From positions 263,060-327,059 of the forward strand of contig KE993501.1 in the NCBI GenBank assembly GCA_000466585.1: DNA of 64,000 bases, written 5' to 3'. The notes beneath the pieces are model-generated. The model saw only the letters and a list, made by a program, of their open reading frames with translations, was not told where the DNA came from and did not search any database. The translations under genes and the position numbers were made by a program. The DNA comes from Clostridiales bacterium oral taxon 876 str. F0540 (GTDB lineage: Bacteria > Bacillota > Clostridia > Clostridiales > Clostridiaceae). Positions 8,366 to 16,537 of the stretch are shown in pieces. Positions within the stretch are counted from its first letter, which is position 1; the number at the start of each line of letters is the position of its first letter.

Positions 8366-10996
8366 ATGTCAAAAGAAAGACTAATAATATTAGACGGACA
8401 CAGCTTGATGAATAGAGCTTTTTATGCGTTACCGCCTTTAACTAATGCTGAAGGTCTGCATACAAATGCTTTATATGGCTTTACAAATATGCTTATAAAA
8501 ATGAAGGAAGAAATAAAGCCAAATTACATAGTATGTACTTTTGACAGAAAGGCTCCAACCTTCAGACATGAGGAATATAAGGAATATAAGGCAGGCAGAA
8601 AAAGAATGCCTGATGAATTAGCAGAACAATTCCCGGTATTGAAAGATCTATTGCATTTGATGGCTATTGATATTTTCGAAATAGACGGCTTTGAGGCAGA
8701 TGACTTGATTGGGACACTTTCAAAGTTTGCTGAGAAAAATGGTATAGAGGTTTACGTAGTTACCGGAGATAGAGATGCTCTGCAATTAGCATCAGATAAT
8801 ATTAAAATTGTAATAACTAAAAAGGGTATGAGTGAAAAGGAAATTTATGATAAAAACAGAATGATTGAAGAATTTGGGGTTACACCCACTCAGTTTATTG
8901 ATGTAAAGGGACTTATGGGTGATAACTCGGATAATATACCTGGGGTTCCAGGAATTGGGGAAAAGACTGCTTATAAATTAATACAGCAGTTTGGAAGCAT
9001 AGAAAACCTTCTTCAAAATATTGATAGTGTTAGCGGTAATAAAGTTAAGCAGAATCTTACTGAGTATAGCGAGCAGGCAGTATTCAGTAAAAAGCTTGCA
9101 ACTATTATTACTGAAGTGCCTATAGAAATAGACCTTGATTCAATTAAGTCAAAGGATAACTTTGATATTGATGGGTTGAGACAGCTGTTTTTCAGACTTC
9201 AATTTAAATCATTACTTGACAAACTTCCTATGGATGATGTTAAGAAAAATGATGAACTTAAGCCTTCTGAAGAAGCCATCAGCTGCGAAATTATTGATTC
9301 TATTAATGAACTTAAAAGTCTAGCTAAAGAATTAAATGATGTTATATATTTCAATCTTGAATTTTTAGATTTAAATGTTTACTCAAAAAGCAGGATAAGT
9401 AAAATATATATATCATCTGATGGTAATAATTACGTCATTAATTTAATCAGCTTATTCGAAAAAGAAAGAGATGAAACTGTAAAGACTTTAAAGGAAATTT
9501 TTGAGAATAAGGATTTGAAAAAAGTAAGTTATGATAATAAGGCTGCTTATTTATTATTTAATAGAATAGGAATAAAAATTCAAGGACTAATATTTGATAT
9601 AAAGGTTGCAGCTTATCTAATAGATTCTTCAAAGGGCGAATACGAATTATGCAATCTTATAGGAGAATATCTTAATGAGGACATAAGAAAAGATGCTGAA
9701 GACATACATATAAAACAGACATCCTATTTACCCATGCTTAAAAAAGCTTTAGAACAAAAGATTAAGGAATATGATATGGAAAAGCTTCTGTATAAAGTAG
9801 AGCAGCCTTTGACAGAAGTATTGGCTGCAATTGAAGCTGAAGGTTTTAAAGTTGATACCGATAAGCTTGATGAACTGGGAGTAAAGTTTAAAAAGGAAAT
9901 TGAAATAGTTCAAAATGAGATATTTCAATTATCCGGAGAAGAATTTAATATTGGTTCTCCAAAGCAGCTTGGAAAAATCTTATTTGAGAAACTTGATTTA
10001 CCTGTAATTAAAAAAACAAAAACAGGATATTCCACCAATGCTGAAGTGCTTGAAGAGCTAATGGATAAGCATCCTATTATAGAGAAGATATTATACTACA
10101 GGCAGCTTACGAAGCTTCATTCAACTTATGTTGAAGGATTAAAGTCTGTAATAGATACAGATGGTAAAATTCACTCTAGCTTAAATCAAACTGTGACAAC
10201 TACAGGAAGACTTTCAAGTACAGAGCCAAATCTTCAAAACATACCTATAAAGTATGAACTTGGAAGAGAAATAAGGAAAGTGTTTATACCAAATGAGTCA
10301 GAGAGTATTATTTTATCAGCAGATTACTCGCAGATAGAACTTAGAGTTCTTGCTCATATAGCAGATGATGAAAATCTAATTGATGCTTTTATAAATCATA
10401 GTGATATTCATACGAAGACGGCTTCAGAAGTTTTTAAAGTTCCATTAAATGAAGTGACTTCTCTGATGAGAAGCAGAGCGAAGGCTGTCAATTTTGGTAT
10501 AGTTTACGGAATTGGAGATTTTAGCTTAGCAAAAGATTTAAAGATAACTAAGAAGGAAGCTAAAAACTACATTGATACATATTTTGAAAGGTATCCTAAT
10601 GTAAAAAAATATATGGAAGATATCGTGCAGCAGGCTATTGAGCAATCTTTTGTCTCAACTATACTAAATAGAAGAAGGTATATTCCAGAAGCAACTGCTT
10701 CAAATCGTATGGTAAAGGCTTTAGGAGAAAGACTTGCTATGAACACTCCAATTCAGGGTAGTGCAGCAGATATTATTAAACTAGCAATGGTTAATGTATA
10801 CAGAGAGCTAAAACAAAAAGGTCTTAAGAGTACTTTAATACTTCAGGTGCATGATGAACTTATATTAAACGTGTATAAAGAAGAGCGGGAAGTAGTTGAA
10901 GCTCTTGTAAAGAAAGAAATGGAACAGGTGCTTGAACTTAAGGTTCCGTTAGAGGTTGATATTAATATCGGAAATACGTGGTATGAGGCTAAGTAA
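8366..10996 (+). CDS. polA: DNA polymerase I
   Basis: 876 aa, the normal Pol I length. Residues 1-300 are the 5'-3' flap nuclease (DGHSLMNRAFYALP, GDNSDNIPGVPGIGEKTA). Residues about 310-480 are the 3'-5' exonuclease fold, but the expected DxE metal site reads FNLEFLDLN, so proofreading is probably lost, as in Bacillus-type Pol I. Residues about 490-876 are the polymerase (DYSQIELRVLAH, RRRYIPEA, QVHDELIL). It acts in Okazaki fragment maturation and repair. Its stop overlaps the coaE start by one base, so the two are co-translated. Confidence 0.97.
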   Translation: MSKERLIILDGHSLMNRAFYALPPLTNAEGLHTNALYGFTNMLIKMKEEIKPNYIVCTFDRKAPTFRHEEYKEYKAGRKRMPDELAEQFPVLKDLLHLMAIDIFEIDGFEADDLIGTLSKFAEKNGIEVYVVTGDRDALQLASDNIKIVITKKGMSEKEIYDKNRMIEEFGVTPTQFIDVKGLMGDNSDNIPGVPGIGEKTAYKLIQQFGSIENLLQNIDSVSGNKVKQNLTEYSEQAVFSKKLATIITEVPIEIDLDSIKSKDNFDIDGLRQLFFRLQFKSLLDKLPMDDVKKNDELKPSEEAISCEIIDSINELKSLAKELNDVIYFNLEFLDLNVYSKSRISKIYISSDGNNYVINLISLFEKERDETVKTLKEIFENKDLKKVSYDNKAAYLLFNRIGIKIQGLIFDIKVAAYLIDSSKGEYELCNLIGEYLNEDIRKDAEDIHIKQTSYLPMLKKALEQKIKEYDMEKLLYKVEQPLTEVLAAIEAEGFKVDTDKLDELGVKFKKEIEIVQNEIFQLSGEEFNIGSPKQLGKILFEKLDLPVIKKTKTGYSTNAEVLEELMDKHPIIEKILYYRQLTKLHSTYVEGLKSVIDTDGKIHSSLNQTVTTTGRLSSTEPNLQNIPIKYELGREIRKVFIPNESESIILSADYSQIELRVLAHIADDENLIDAFINHSDIHTKTASEVFKVPLNEVTSLMRSRAKAVNFGIVYGIGDFSLAKDLKITKKEAKNYIDTYFERYPNVKKYMEDIVQQAIEQSFVSTILNRRRYIPEATASNRMVKALGERLAMNTPIQGSAADIIKLAMVNVYRELKQKGLKSTLILQVHDELILNVYKEEREVVEALVKKEMEQVLELKVPLEVDINIGNTWYEAK

Positions 10997-11595
10997 TGCT
11001 TAAGGTTGGATTGACAGGAGGAATTGGCAGTGGTAAAAGTACTGTTTCAAAGCTTTTTGGAGAAAAGGGCTTTCCGATAATTGATGCTGATATAATTTCA
11101 AGAGAAATCTATAATATTTACCCTGATATAAACAATCAGATTAAAGAGAAGTTTGGAGATAGCTTTTTTGATTTTGATGGATCATTGATTAGAAAGAAAC
11201 TTGGTGTCTTTGTATTTAAAGACAAAGAGCGAGTTGGTAAGTTAGAGGAAATAACTCTTCCTTATATATTAAAGGAAATATTTAATAAATTGGAACAATT
11301 ACAGAGAGAAAATAATATACTTTGCATAGTAGATGCTCCTACCCTTATAGAGGTAGGCCTGCATAAGCATATGGATACAAATATTTTAGTGTGGGTAGAT
11401 TTAGATACACAAATAAAAAGAGTAAAGTTAAGAGATAATGCAAAAGAAGAAGATATAATAAACAGAATAAACGCTCAACTACCTATTGATGAGAAGAAGA
11501 AATATGTTGATTTTATCATTGACAATAGGAGGAGCCTCGAGTATACAAAAGAACAATTTGAGATAGTATTAAAAAGCTTATTATTGATGAGGTAG
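10996..11595 (+). CDS. coaE: Dephospho-CoA kinase
   Basis: 199-aa P-loop kinase that phosphorylates the 3'-OH of dephospho-CoA, the last step of coenzyme A synthesis. The Walker A motif is GGIGSGKS (8-15), followed by IIDADIISREIY, the CoaE-specific DADxxxR segment. The start codon overlaps the polA stop (TAATG). polA-coaE is a common clostridial/bacillar pair, and the lytic transglycosylase follows 5 nt later, so these three form an operon. Confidence 0.95.
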   Translation: MLKVGLTGGIGSGKSTVSKLFGEKGFPIIDADIISREIYNIYPDINNQIKEKFGDSFFDFDGSLIRKKLGVFVFKDKERVGKLEEITLPYILKEIFNKLEQLQRENNILCIVDAPTLIEVGLHKHMDTNILVWVDLDTQIKRVKLRDNAKEEDIINRINAQLPIDEKKKYVDFIIDNRRSLEYTKEQFEIVLKSLLLMR

Positions 11596-11599
11596 GAAA

Positions 11600-12163
11600 A
11601 TGAAATATAGGAATTTACTGCGTTCTTTTGTAATTACAATAATTATTATTACAGCATTAAACTCTTTAAATATTGTAAGATTATTTTATCCTCTTTATTA
11701 TTCGGAACATATAGCGAAGTATTCGGAAAAGTATGATTTAAGTCCTTGCTTGGTTGCAGCTGTTATTAAAACTGAAAGTAATTTTAGACCTAATGCAAAA
11801 TCGCCCAAGAATGCTTATGGGTTAATGCAGATTACTTCATCAACTGCGGACTGGGCAGCAAAGGAAATGAATATTGAAAATTATTCTGTAGAAATGCTAA
11901 AGGAGCCAGAGTTTAACATAAGAATGGGATGCTGGTACTTGGATAATTTGAATAAAGAATTTAATGATAATACTGATTTAGTTCTTGCTGCCTATAATGG
12001 CGGAAGGGGAAATGTCCAGAAATGGCTTTCCGATTTAAATCATTCAAAGGATGGGAAAAAACTCTATTATATCCCCTTTAAGGAAACAGATAAATATGTA
12101 AAAAGAGTTAAAGTTAATTATAATATATATAAATTTTTATACGGAAACAGATTTAATGAGTAG
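11600..12163 (+). CDS. Membrane-anchored lytic transglycosylase (SLT family)
   Basis: 187 aa. One N-terminal membrane segment (about residues 10-30) is followed by an SLT/goose-lysozyme-like domain. The catalytic Glu is in IKTESNF (E59), with the family patterns NAYGLMQI and AAYNGG. It would cleave peptidoglycan strands at the outer face of the membrane, forming 1,6-anhydro ends. It follows coaE by 5 nt and precedes a strong terminator. In clostridia a small SLT gene often follows coaE. Confidence 0.92.
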   Translation: MKYRNLLRSFVITIIIITALNSLNIVRLFYPLYYSEHIAKYSEKYDLSPCLVAAVIKTESNFRPNAKSPKNAYGLMQITSSTADWAAKEMNIENYSVEMLKEPEFNIRMGCWYLDNLNKEFNDNTDLVLAAYNGGRGNVQKWLSDLNHSKDGKKLYYIPFKETDKYVKRVKVNYNIYKFLYGNRFNE

Positions 12164-12173
12164 GGTAAACTTT

Positions 12174-12205
12174 AAAAGCATAGATTATTTCTATGCTTTT
12201 TCTTT
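12174..12205 (+). terminator. Terminator of the polA-coaE operon
   Basis: AAAAGCATAGA pairs with TCTATGCTTTT around a 5-nt loop and is followed by a T-rich tract. Confidence 0.9.
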
Positions 12206-12410
12206 TGTAAATTATTTTGATAAAAAGAGCATGCCATTTAGCTAATGAATGTATTATGACGTATACACTGTTGAAAGCAATATTAAGCATTACTAGCTGT
12301 CGATAATAATTCGTATATTAAATAAGTTTTAGAAGGAGTATAATTAAAATATAGGTTACTAAAGATAATAAGGCTGAAATTTTACAATAAAATTAAAAGG
12401 GGGAATTAAG

Positions 12411-12797
12411 TTGATATTAATTAAAAACGGAACTGTTCTTACTATGGCTGGTAGACCTATTTTTAATGGACAAGTTCTTGTTAATGAGGGGAAAATTATT
12501 GAAATAGGAGACAATATTACAGAATCAGAAGACTGTGAGATTATTGATGCTGACGGTGGTTTTGTTATGCCCGGAATTATTGATGCTCATTGCCATATAG
12601 GAATGTGGGAAGAAGGGATGGGGTTTGAAGGAAGCGATGGAAATGAAATAACAGATCCTGCAACTCCTCAGCTTAGAGCAATAGATGCAATTAATCCAAG
12701 AGATACCGCTTTTATCGAAGCTTATGAAAATGGTATTACCTGCGTTTGTACAGGCCCAGGAAGTGCCAATGTTATAGGATGCATAGGGAGTTTATAA
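12411..12797 (+). pseudogene. Amidohydrolase, 5' fragment (split by the prophage)
   Basis: TTG start at 12411 behind AAGGGGGAA. It encodes the N-terminal third of a metal-dependent amidohydrolase (imidazolonepropionase/dihydroorotase-like superfamily), including the metal-binding DAHCHIG. The host reading frame stops being host at 12778: the last residues before the new stop (CIGSL) come from phage DNA. The other part is at 48865-49653. Joined at the 20-bp core, the two parts give one uninterrupted 378-aa frame (…GPGSANVIG|GQFATIKTKG…), so the gene was intact before insertion and would be restored by excision. The remaining fragment lacks most of the active site. Confidence 0.93.
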
Positions 12798-12798
12798 C
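12759..12798. other. attL: prophage left attachment site
   Basis: The core GGAAGTGCCAATGTTATAGG (12759-12778) is repeated exactly at 48865-48884. On its phage side is ATGCATAGGGAGTTTATAAC (12779-12798), an inverted copy (17/20) of the phage side of attR. The host side continues the amidohydrolase frame. Confidence 0.93.
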
Positions 12799-12953
12799 AG
12801 CTCACAGGCACACAATAAAAATTCTCCATCATCTTTTTTAATAGCCCCCAATTTTATAAGCTCCCTTAATATTTCATGGACTCTAGAAGCATTATCCTCT
12901 GTAATTTTTATATGTACCTGACAGGCTTCAATAAATTTAACTTTATCTTCCAT
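12792..12953 (-). CDS. Small protein next to attL (53 aa), possible excision factor
   Basis: The minus-strand ATG at 12953 is preceded by AGGTG. The product begins MEDKVKFIEACQ and is predicted to be helical with a Cys-containing C-terminus (LLCACELL). Its stop codon lies inside the attP arm, and it points toward attL, the mirror position of the integrase at attR. Recombination directionality factors of serine integrases are often small and unrecognisable by sequence, so that role is possible but unproven. Alternatively it is a lysogeny-expressed small protein. Confidence 0.6.
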   Translation of the reverse strand: MEDKVKFIEACQVHIKITEDNASRVHEILRELIKLGAIKKDDGEFLLCACELL

Positions 12954-13047
12954 AATTTCACCTCATAAAAATTATTGACATAAAAAGGAAAATTAAACCT
13001 TTGTGTAGAATTATACATAAGATGATACTAATGAGGAGTTGATTATA

Positions 13048-13251
13048 TTGGGAGTAAAAAATAGACTTAAGGAAATTAGAATGCGTGAATTTATGAAAAA
13101 TTCAAGTGAGTTTGCAAATTTTATTGGTATTAGTTTAAGTACTTATAGTCAGATAGAGAGCAATAAACAACAAGGTAATATAGAAACTATATTAAAAATT
13201 TCAACAGCACTTAATCGAAAGGTAGAAGATATTTGGTACCTAGAAGATTAG
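13048..13251 (+). CDS. XRE-family helix-turn-helix regulator (67 aa)
   Basis: Cro/CI-type DNA-binding domain: NSSEFANFIGISLSTYSQIES is the helix-turn-helix, followed by the LxIS.AL helix that closes the fold. I use the TTG at 13048 because GAGGAG (13033-13038) is 9 nt upstream; the TTG at 13039 would have no spacer. It precedes the FtsK/replication-relaxation module and probably controls it. Its stop region is also part of a terminator stem. It is the second XRE regulator of the prophage; the divergent one is at 19318-19536. Confidence 0.85.
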   Translation: MGVKNRLKEIRMREFMKNSSEFANFIGISLSTYSQIESNKQQGNIETILKISTALNRKVEDIWYLED

Positions 13252-13262
13252 GTGCTTTTTTA
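13236..13262 (+). terminator. Terminator after the XRE gene
   Basis: GTACCTA pairs with TAGGTGC (one G-U) around a 6-nt loop, followed by six T. It overlaps the end of the XRE gene. Confidence 0.7.
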
Positions 13263-13375
13263 TTTATAAAATATATTCCTAAACAAAGAATAATTTCACA
13301 AATAGGAAACTTTCTATAGTATAGCTCATAGTATATTAGTAGATTAAATAATTTAGTTTATAGGAGGACTTAAAG

Positions 13376-13465
13376 TTGGTTGTAGCTGTTTACACAGGTT
13401 CTATTATTATCCTAACTTTGATAATTAACTATAATATTGATGCTATTAGGAGGAAAAGCAAATGA
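13376..13465 (+). CDS. Very small membrane peptide (29 aa)
   Basis: TTG at 13376 behind AGGAGGACTTAAAG. The 29-aa product is a single hydrophobic helix (VAVYTGSIIILTLIINY) with a basic tail (RRKSK). Its stop overlaps the next start (ATGA), and its tail codons AGGAGG are that gene's ribosome binding site, so the two are coupled. Such single-helix peptides commonly precede FtsK-like genes in mobile elements; function unknown. Confidence 0.5.
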   Translation: MVVAVYTGSIIILTLIINYNIDAIRRKSK

Positions 13466-13620
13466 TAGGTGGGCTAGATTTAATTATTATTGATGCATGT
13501 AAAACCTTTATATTTCCAATCATAACTAATCCAGCAAGGTTATTTATGTTTATAGCTCCTGTAGGATTAGTATTATCCAAGAGCTTAGATAAAGCAATTA
13601 AAGAGCGAGGTAAAAGATGA
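13462..13620 (+). CDS. Small membrane protein (52 aa)
   Basis: ATG at 13462 with AGGAGG upstream. The 52-aa product has one or two hydrophobic segments (FIFPIITNPARLFMFIAPVGLVL) and a basic C-terminus. Its stop overlaps the FtsK-like start (ATGA at 13617-13620). It is presumably part of the same membrane-associated machinery as the ATPase downstream. Confidence 0.6.
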   Translation: MIGGLDLIIIDACKTFIFPIITNPARLFMFIAPVGLVLSKSLDKAIKERGKR

Positions 13621-14954
13621 TAACCGAATTAGTAATTGCAGGACTTACAACTTATGCTTATAGAAAGACAAAGTATAATCATACTCATAAAAGTGAACAT
13701 GAACTAGAAAATAGATGGATGGCAGCGATGATAGGAGCAGGTGTAAAGAATAAAAATGAAGAAAGTGAAACCTATGAACTTACTCAAATTATACCTACTC
13801 AATACGGATTTTGTTGCTGTGTTAAAATACCATACGGACTTAGCTTTGGAGATTTAATTAAACTCAAGGCAGTAATAGAAACAAACCTAGGTGCGATATG
13901 TGAGTTTGAGAAGGATAAGCTAGAAAACTATGCTACCCTTAAGATAATTAACAATGTTTTTAAATCTGATTATGAACCTGTAAAGACGAAGTCAAATGAA
14001 ATCTTCTTAGGTTATAAGCTAGATGGAAGTGAGTATATCTTAGATTTAAATACAAATAGTCATATTTTAATAGCAGGGATGACGGGCTCTGGAAAAAGCT
14101 TTTTATTCGCATCAATACTAACTAATCTGATTTACTATAATTCAAAGGATATCGATATATATCTGTTCCAGGTAATGAAAGGCGAAATTGATATATTTAG
14201 AAATTGTCCATCAGTAAAATTCACATCAGATTGCGAAAATGAAATTCTAATTATGCTAAAGAAATTAAGCAATCTAATACACAAAAGGTCAAAACAATTC
14301 ACTGAATTAGGTATAAAAAACATTTCTCAATGGAATAAACATTTTCCTAATAAAAGAATGAAGAGAATCATTATAGGAACTGAGGAGATAAGTTTCTTCA
14401 TGAATGAAGAAAATGAGCATTTTCTATATTTCACTCAAATTGTAAAGGCAGGAAGAAGCGTTGGCATTCATTTTGTAGGATTAACTCAAAGAACAACATC
14501 TGCAAATCTTGGCGGTAATGGTGAACTTAAAAGCCAGTTGACAGTTATAACAGCTAAACAGAGAGGGGAAATAGACAGTAAAAACGCTATAGATGTTTAT
14601 GATGCTGCATATTTGAAACCTCAAGAATTTATCGCAAGTTCTAACGAAGGACTAATAAAGTTTATGGCTCCAACAATAGATGAGGACTTTAAAATTCTTA
14701 ATAAATACGTGCCAGAGATAATTATTCCTGATGTTAAAAGTAATAAAGAAACACATAAAGAGAAGCCAACTATCAGCGGCGGCTGGCACATACCTAATGA
14801 GAGCGAATGGAAATCAATTCGAGATACTATTCCAGAATTCACTTATATTACAAAGGAAGAAAAGATACCAGTAGGACAAATGAAAGCTCCTAAAAAGGGA
14901 AAGAAAAATGGTGTAATTTCATTAGACGAGGTGAGGGAAAGTGTTAATGCCTAG
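13617..14954 (+). CDS. FtsK/SpoIIIE-type ATPase (DNA translocase-like)
   Basis: 445 aa. Walker A GMTGSGKS is at 154-161, followed by FASILTNLI. A Walker B-like strand (RIIIGTEE) is followed by VKAGRSVGIHFVGLTQR, the sensor region typical of FtsK/TcpA-family DNA pumps. The N-terminus has only a weak hydrophobic stretch (LVIAGLTTYAY); the two tiny upstream membrane proteins could supply the anchor. It differs from chromosomal FtsK (about 750-800 aa, four membrane helices, gamma domain). In plasmids and integrative elements this type moves DNA during transfer or replication. Here it is coupled to a replication-relaxation gene by a 14-nt overlap. Confidence 0.88.
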   Translation: MITELVIAGLTTYAYRKTKYNHTHKSEHELENRWMAAMIGAGVKNKNEESETYELTQIIPTQYGFCCCVKIPYGLSFGDLIKLKAVIETNLGAICEFEKDKLENYATLKIINNVFKSDYEPVKTKSNEIFLGYKLDGSEYILDLNTNSHILIAGMTGSGKSFLFASILTNLIYYNSKDIDIYLFQVMKGEIDIFRNCPSVKFTSDCENEILIMLKKLSNLIHKRSKQFTELGIKNISQWNKHFPNKRMKRIIIGTEEISFFMNEENEHFLYFTQIVKAGRSVGIHFVGLTQRTTSANLGGNGELKSQLTVITAKQRGEIDSKNAIDVYDAAYLKPQEFIASSNEGLIKFMAPTIDEDFKILNKYVPEIIIPDVKSNKETHKEKPTISGGWHIPNESEWKSIRDTIPEFTYITKEEKIPVGQMKAPKKGKKNGVISLDEVRESVNA

Positions 14955-15531
14955 GGATAAACAGATATTAAAATTTCTTGAGGAAAACAAAGCAGTTACG
15001 ATTTTCCAAACGTATAGAATGTGGTTCAATGAAGCCAAATTCGGCTACGATAGAGCAAGAGTAAGGCTTAAGCAACTAGAAGATTATGGACTTCTTAGAA
15101 GCTATAAAAACAAGCTTACAGATGAAAAAGTGTACTATACAGATGATAAAGTATCTTCACATGATTTATTTATAAATGAGTTTTACTCACTTCTAGTTTT
15201 TAACGGATGCTCTAATATACAAGTAAAAAGACAGCCAAGGTTTATGAAAGATTTAATCAGACCTGATGCGTTGTTTAAGTTTGAATATGAGGGTAATTTA
15301 TATTTTGTTTTATTAGAGGTTGACTTTACACATGTTACTTCAATATCAAAATTTCAGTTATACGAAAGGCTATATAAGACAGAAGAACTTCAAAAAGTTT
15401 GTCTGGGTGTATTCCCATTAATAACAGTAATTTCAATAGATGAGAGCCCTTTGAAATATGAAAGTGACAGCTTGGACATAATTTATCTAAATGACAAGCT
15501 GGATAACTTCAAAAATAAGATTTTGGATTAA
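14941..15531 (+). CDS. Replication-relaxation family protein
   Basis: 196 aa, resembling the Replic_Relax family: MPRDKQILKFLEENKAVTIFQTYRMWF with an N-terminal winged-helix-like region, then a C-terminal alpha/beta domain. Family members occur on plasmids, ICEs and phages beside FtsK-like ATPases and are thought to act in replication initiation; the biochemistry is poorly defined. The GTG at 14941 or the ATG at 14947 could start it; GAGGTGAGGG upstream suits the ATG better. A wobble-paired hairpin lies 50 bp downstream and may be its target. Confidence 0.75.
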   Translation: MLMPRDKQILKFLEENKAVTIFQTYRMWFNEAKFGYDRARVRLKQLEDYGLLRSYKNKLTDEKVYYTDDKVSSHDLFINEFYSLLVFNGCSNIQVKRQPRFMKDLIRPDALFKFEYEGNLYFVLLEVDFTHVTSISKFQLYERLYKTEELQKVCLGVFPLITVISIDESPLKYESDSLDIIYLNDKLDNFKNKILD

Positions 15532-15582
15532 ATAATATATTATAAATTCTTTATTTCTGATTTTTTATTCCTTATTACTAAT

Positions 15583-15624
15583 CGTGGCTTAGGAACCACC
15601 AAACAATGCGGTTTCTAGGCTACG
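15583..15624 (+). ncRNA. 15-bp hairpin with three G-U pairs, origin- or RNA-like
   Basis: CGTGGCTTAGGAACC (15583-15597) and GGTTTCTAGGCTACG (15610-15624) pair over all 15 positions if the three exceptions are read as G-U pairs, around a 12-nt loop. The wobbles work only for a plus-strand transcript; on the minus strand they are A/C mismatches. The 318-bp gap (15532-15849) contains no gene. This favours a folded RNA, though a single-strand DNA origin hairpin for the replication-relaxation protein is possible. Confidence 0.5.
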
Positions 15625-15755
15625 AATCCAACTGTATAGAAAATGAGGGAGATAGTTTATAGTATAGTCCATAAGTCAATATTTAATATATTTATTGCAG
15701 TTTATAAGTATAACCTAAAATAGATTTATACATAATCCAACCATATATTTAATAG

Positions 15756-15820
15756 TTTACTTATTTTTTATATATATTTTACCTATGATGCTGTCCAGCA
15801 ACCACCGAAAAATAAGTAAA
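15756..15820. repeat. 13-bp inverted repeat upstream of the membrane protein gene
   Basis: TTTACTTATTTTT (15756-15768) and AAAAATAAGTAAA (15808-15820) are exact complements, enclosing a loop with a small TGCTG/CAGCA hairpin. It lies just before the gene at 15850 and may regulate it or act as a terminator for the unit upstream. Confidence 0.5.
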
Positions 15821-15849
15821 AAACAAATTTATGAAAGGATGATGTACAA

Positions 15850-16356
15850 ATGGAAAATCTATTAACAAAACTCATGATTTACTCAGTAGTAGGAACTTTA
15901 GCAATTGCATTTATTAAGATAGGCAGTTTCTATTTGCTCCACAGACTAACAAAAGAAAAGGCTTACCAGAACATCAGTAAGGAAAAATTAAAGGCACTTA
16001 AAGACAAGAAAGTTAAACAGCAGCTTGAGTTAGAAGATATATTACTAAGAAAGGAAGTGGAGCCTTATTATTTACAAGCAAAGAATCTATTCAACAATGC
16101 TATGAAGTCTGGGAACCTCACGCGTGAACAGATTCTCTACTTAGAAAAAATTATAAGCGAATCCTTGGGGGAATACGCTCATGATTATATGACAAGACAC
16201 TATAAAAATAATTGCCATAAGATTTATAGTATGCTCATGTCTTCACATCTTAGTATTGACGATTTTAAAAGGATTATTCAGTTAGTCAAGTCCTTTGAAG
16301 CGCAAGGAGAAGGATTATATTTAACGGTTATAGATGAAAAGGAATTAACTAAATAA
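15850..16356 (+). CDS. Membrane-anchored protein of unknown function
   Basis: 168 aa. One N-terminal membrane helix (about residues 8-30, MIYSVVGTLAIAFIKIGSFYLL) is followed by a soluble, charged, mostly helical region. No family is recognised. The ATG sits after GAAAGGATGATGTACAA. It lies between the FtsK module and the broken partition-like locus and has its own terminator, so it may belong to the plasmid-like module or be a separately expressed lysogenic gene. Confidence 0.7.
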   Translation: MENLLTKLMIYSVVGTLAIAFIKIGSFYLLHRLTKEKAYQNISKEKLKALKDKKVKQQLELEDILLRKEVEPYYLQAKNLFNNAMKSGNLTREQILYLEKIISESLGEYAHDYMTRHYKNNCHKIYSMLMSSHLSIDDFKRIIQLVKSFEAQGEGLYLTVIDEKELTK

Positions 16357-16367
16357 ATTTCAATTTT

Positions 16368-16402
16368 ACAGGAGTACATATTATTTTACTCCTGTTTTTT
16401 TT
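16368..16402 (+). terminator. Intrinsic terminator
   Basis: ACAGGAGT pairs with ACTCCTGT around a 12-nt loop, followed by eight T. Confidence 0.85.
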
Positions 16403-16537
16403 CTTATAAAAACGTCACTACAAATCGATTCTAAGATACAGCAATTTTGAGGTATACACTTATATTTATTTTATATAAACTCTTGTTGTAGAGCCTGTAT
16501 GTGCGTTTTAGTAGCTATGCCAGAGTGGCAGAGCTAA

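Noticed and set aside
12411..12797. Complete small amidohydrolase-like gene
   Set aside because: The last five residues are phage-encoded and most of the active site is at 48865-49653.
13617..14954. Host chromosome translocase FtsK
   Set aside because: Lacks the four-helix membrane domain and gamma domain and lies within the prophage; it is a mobile-element ATPase.
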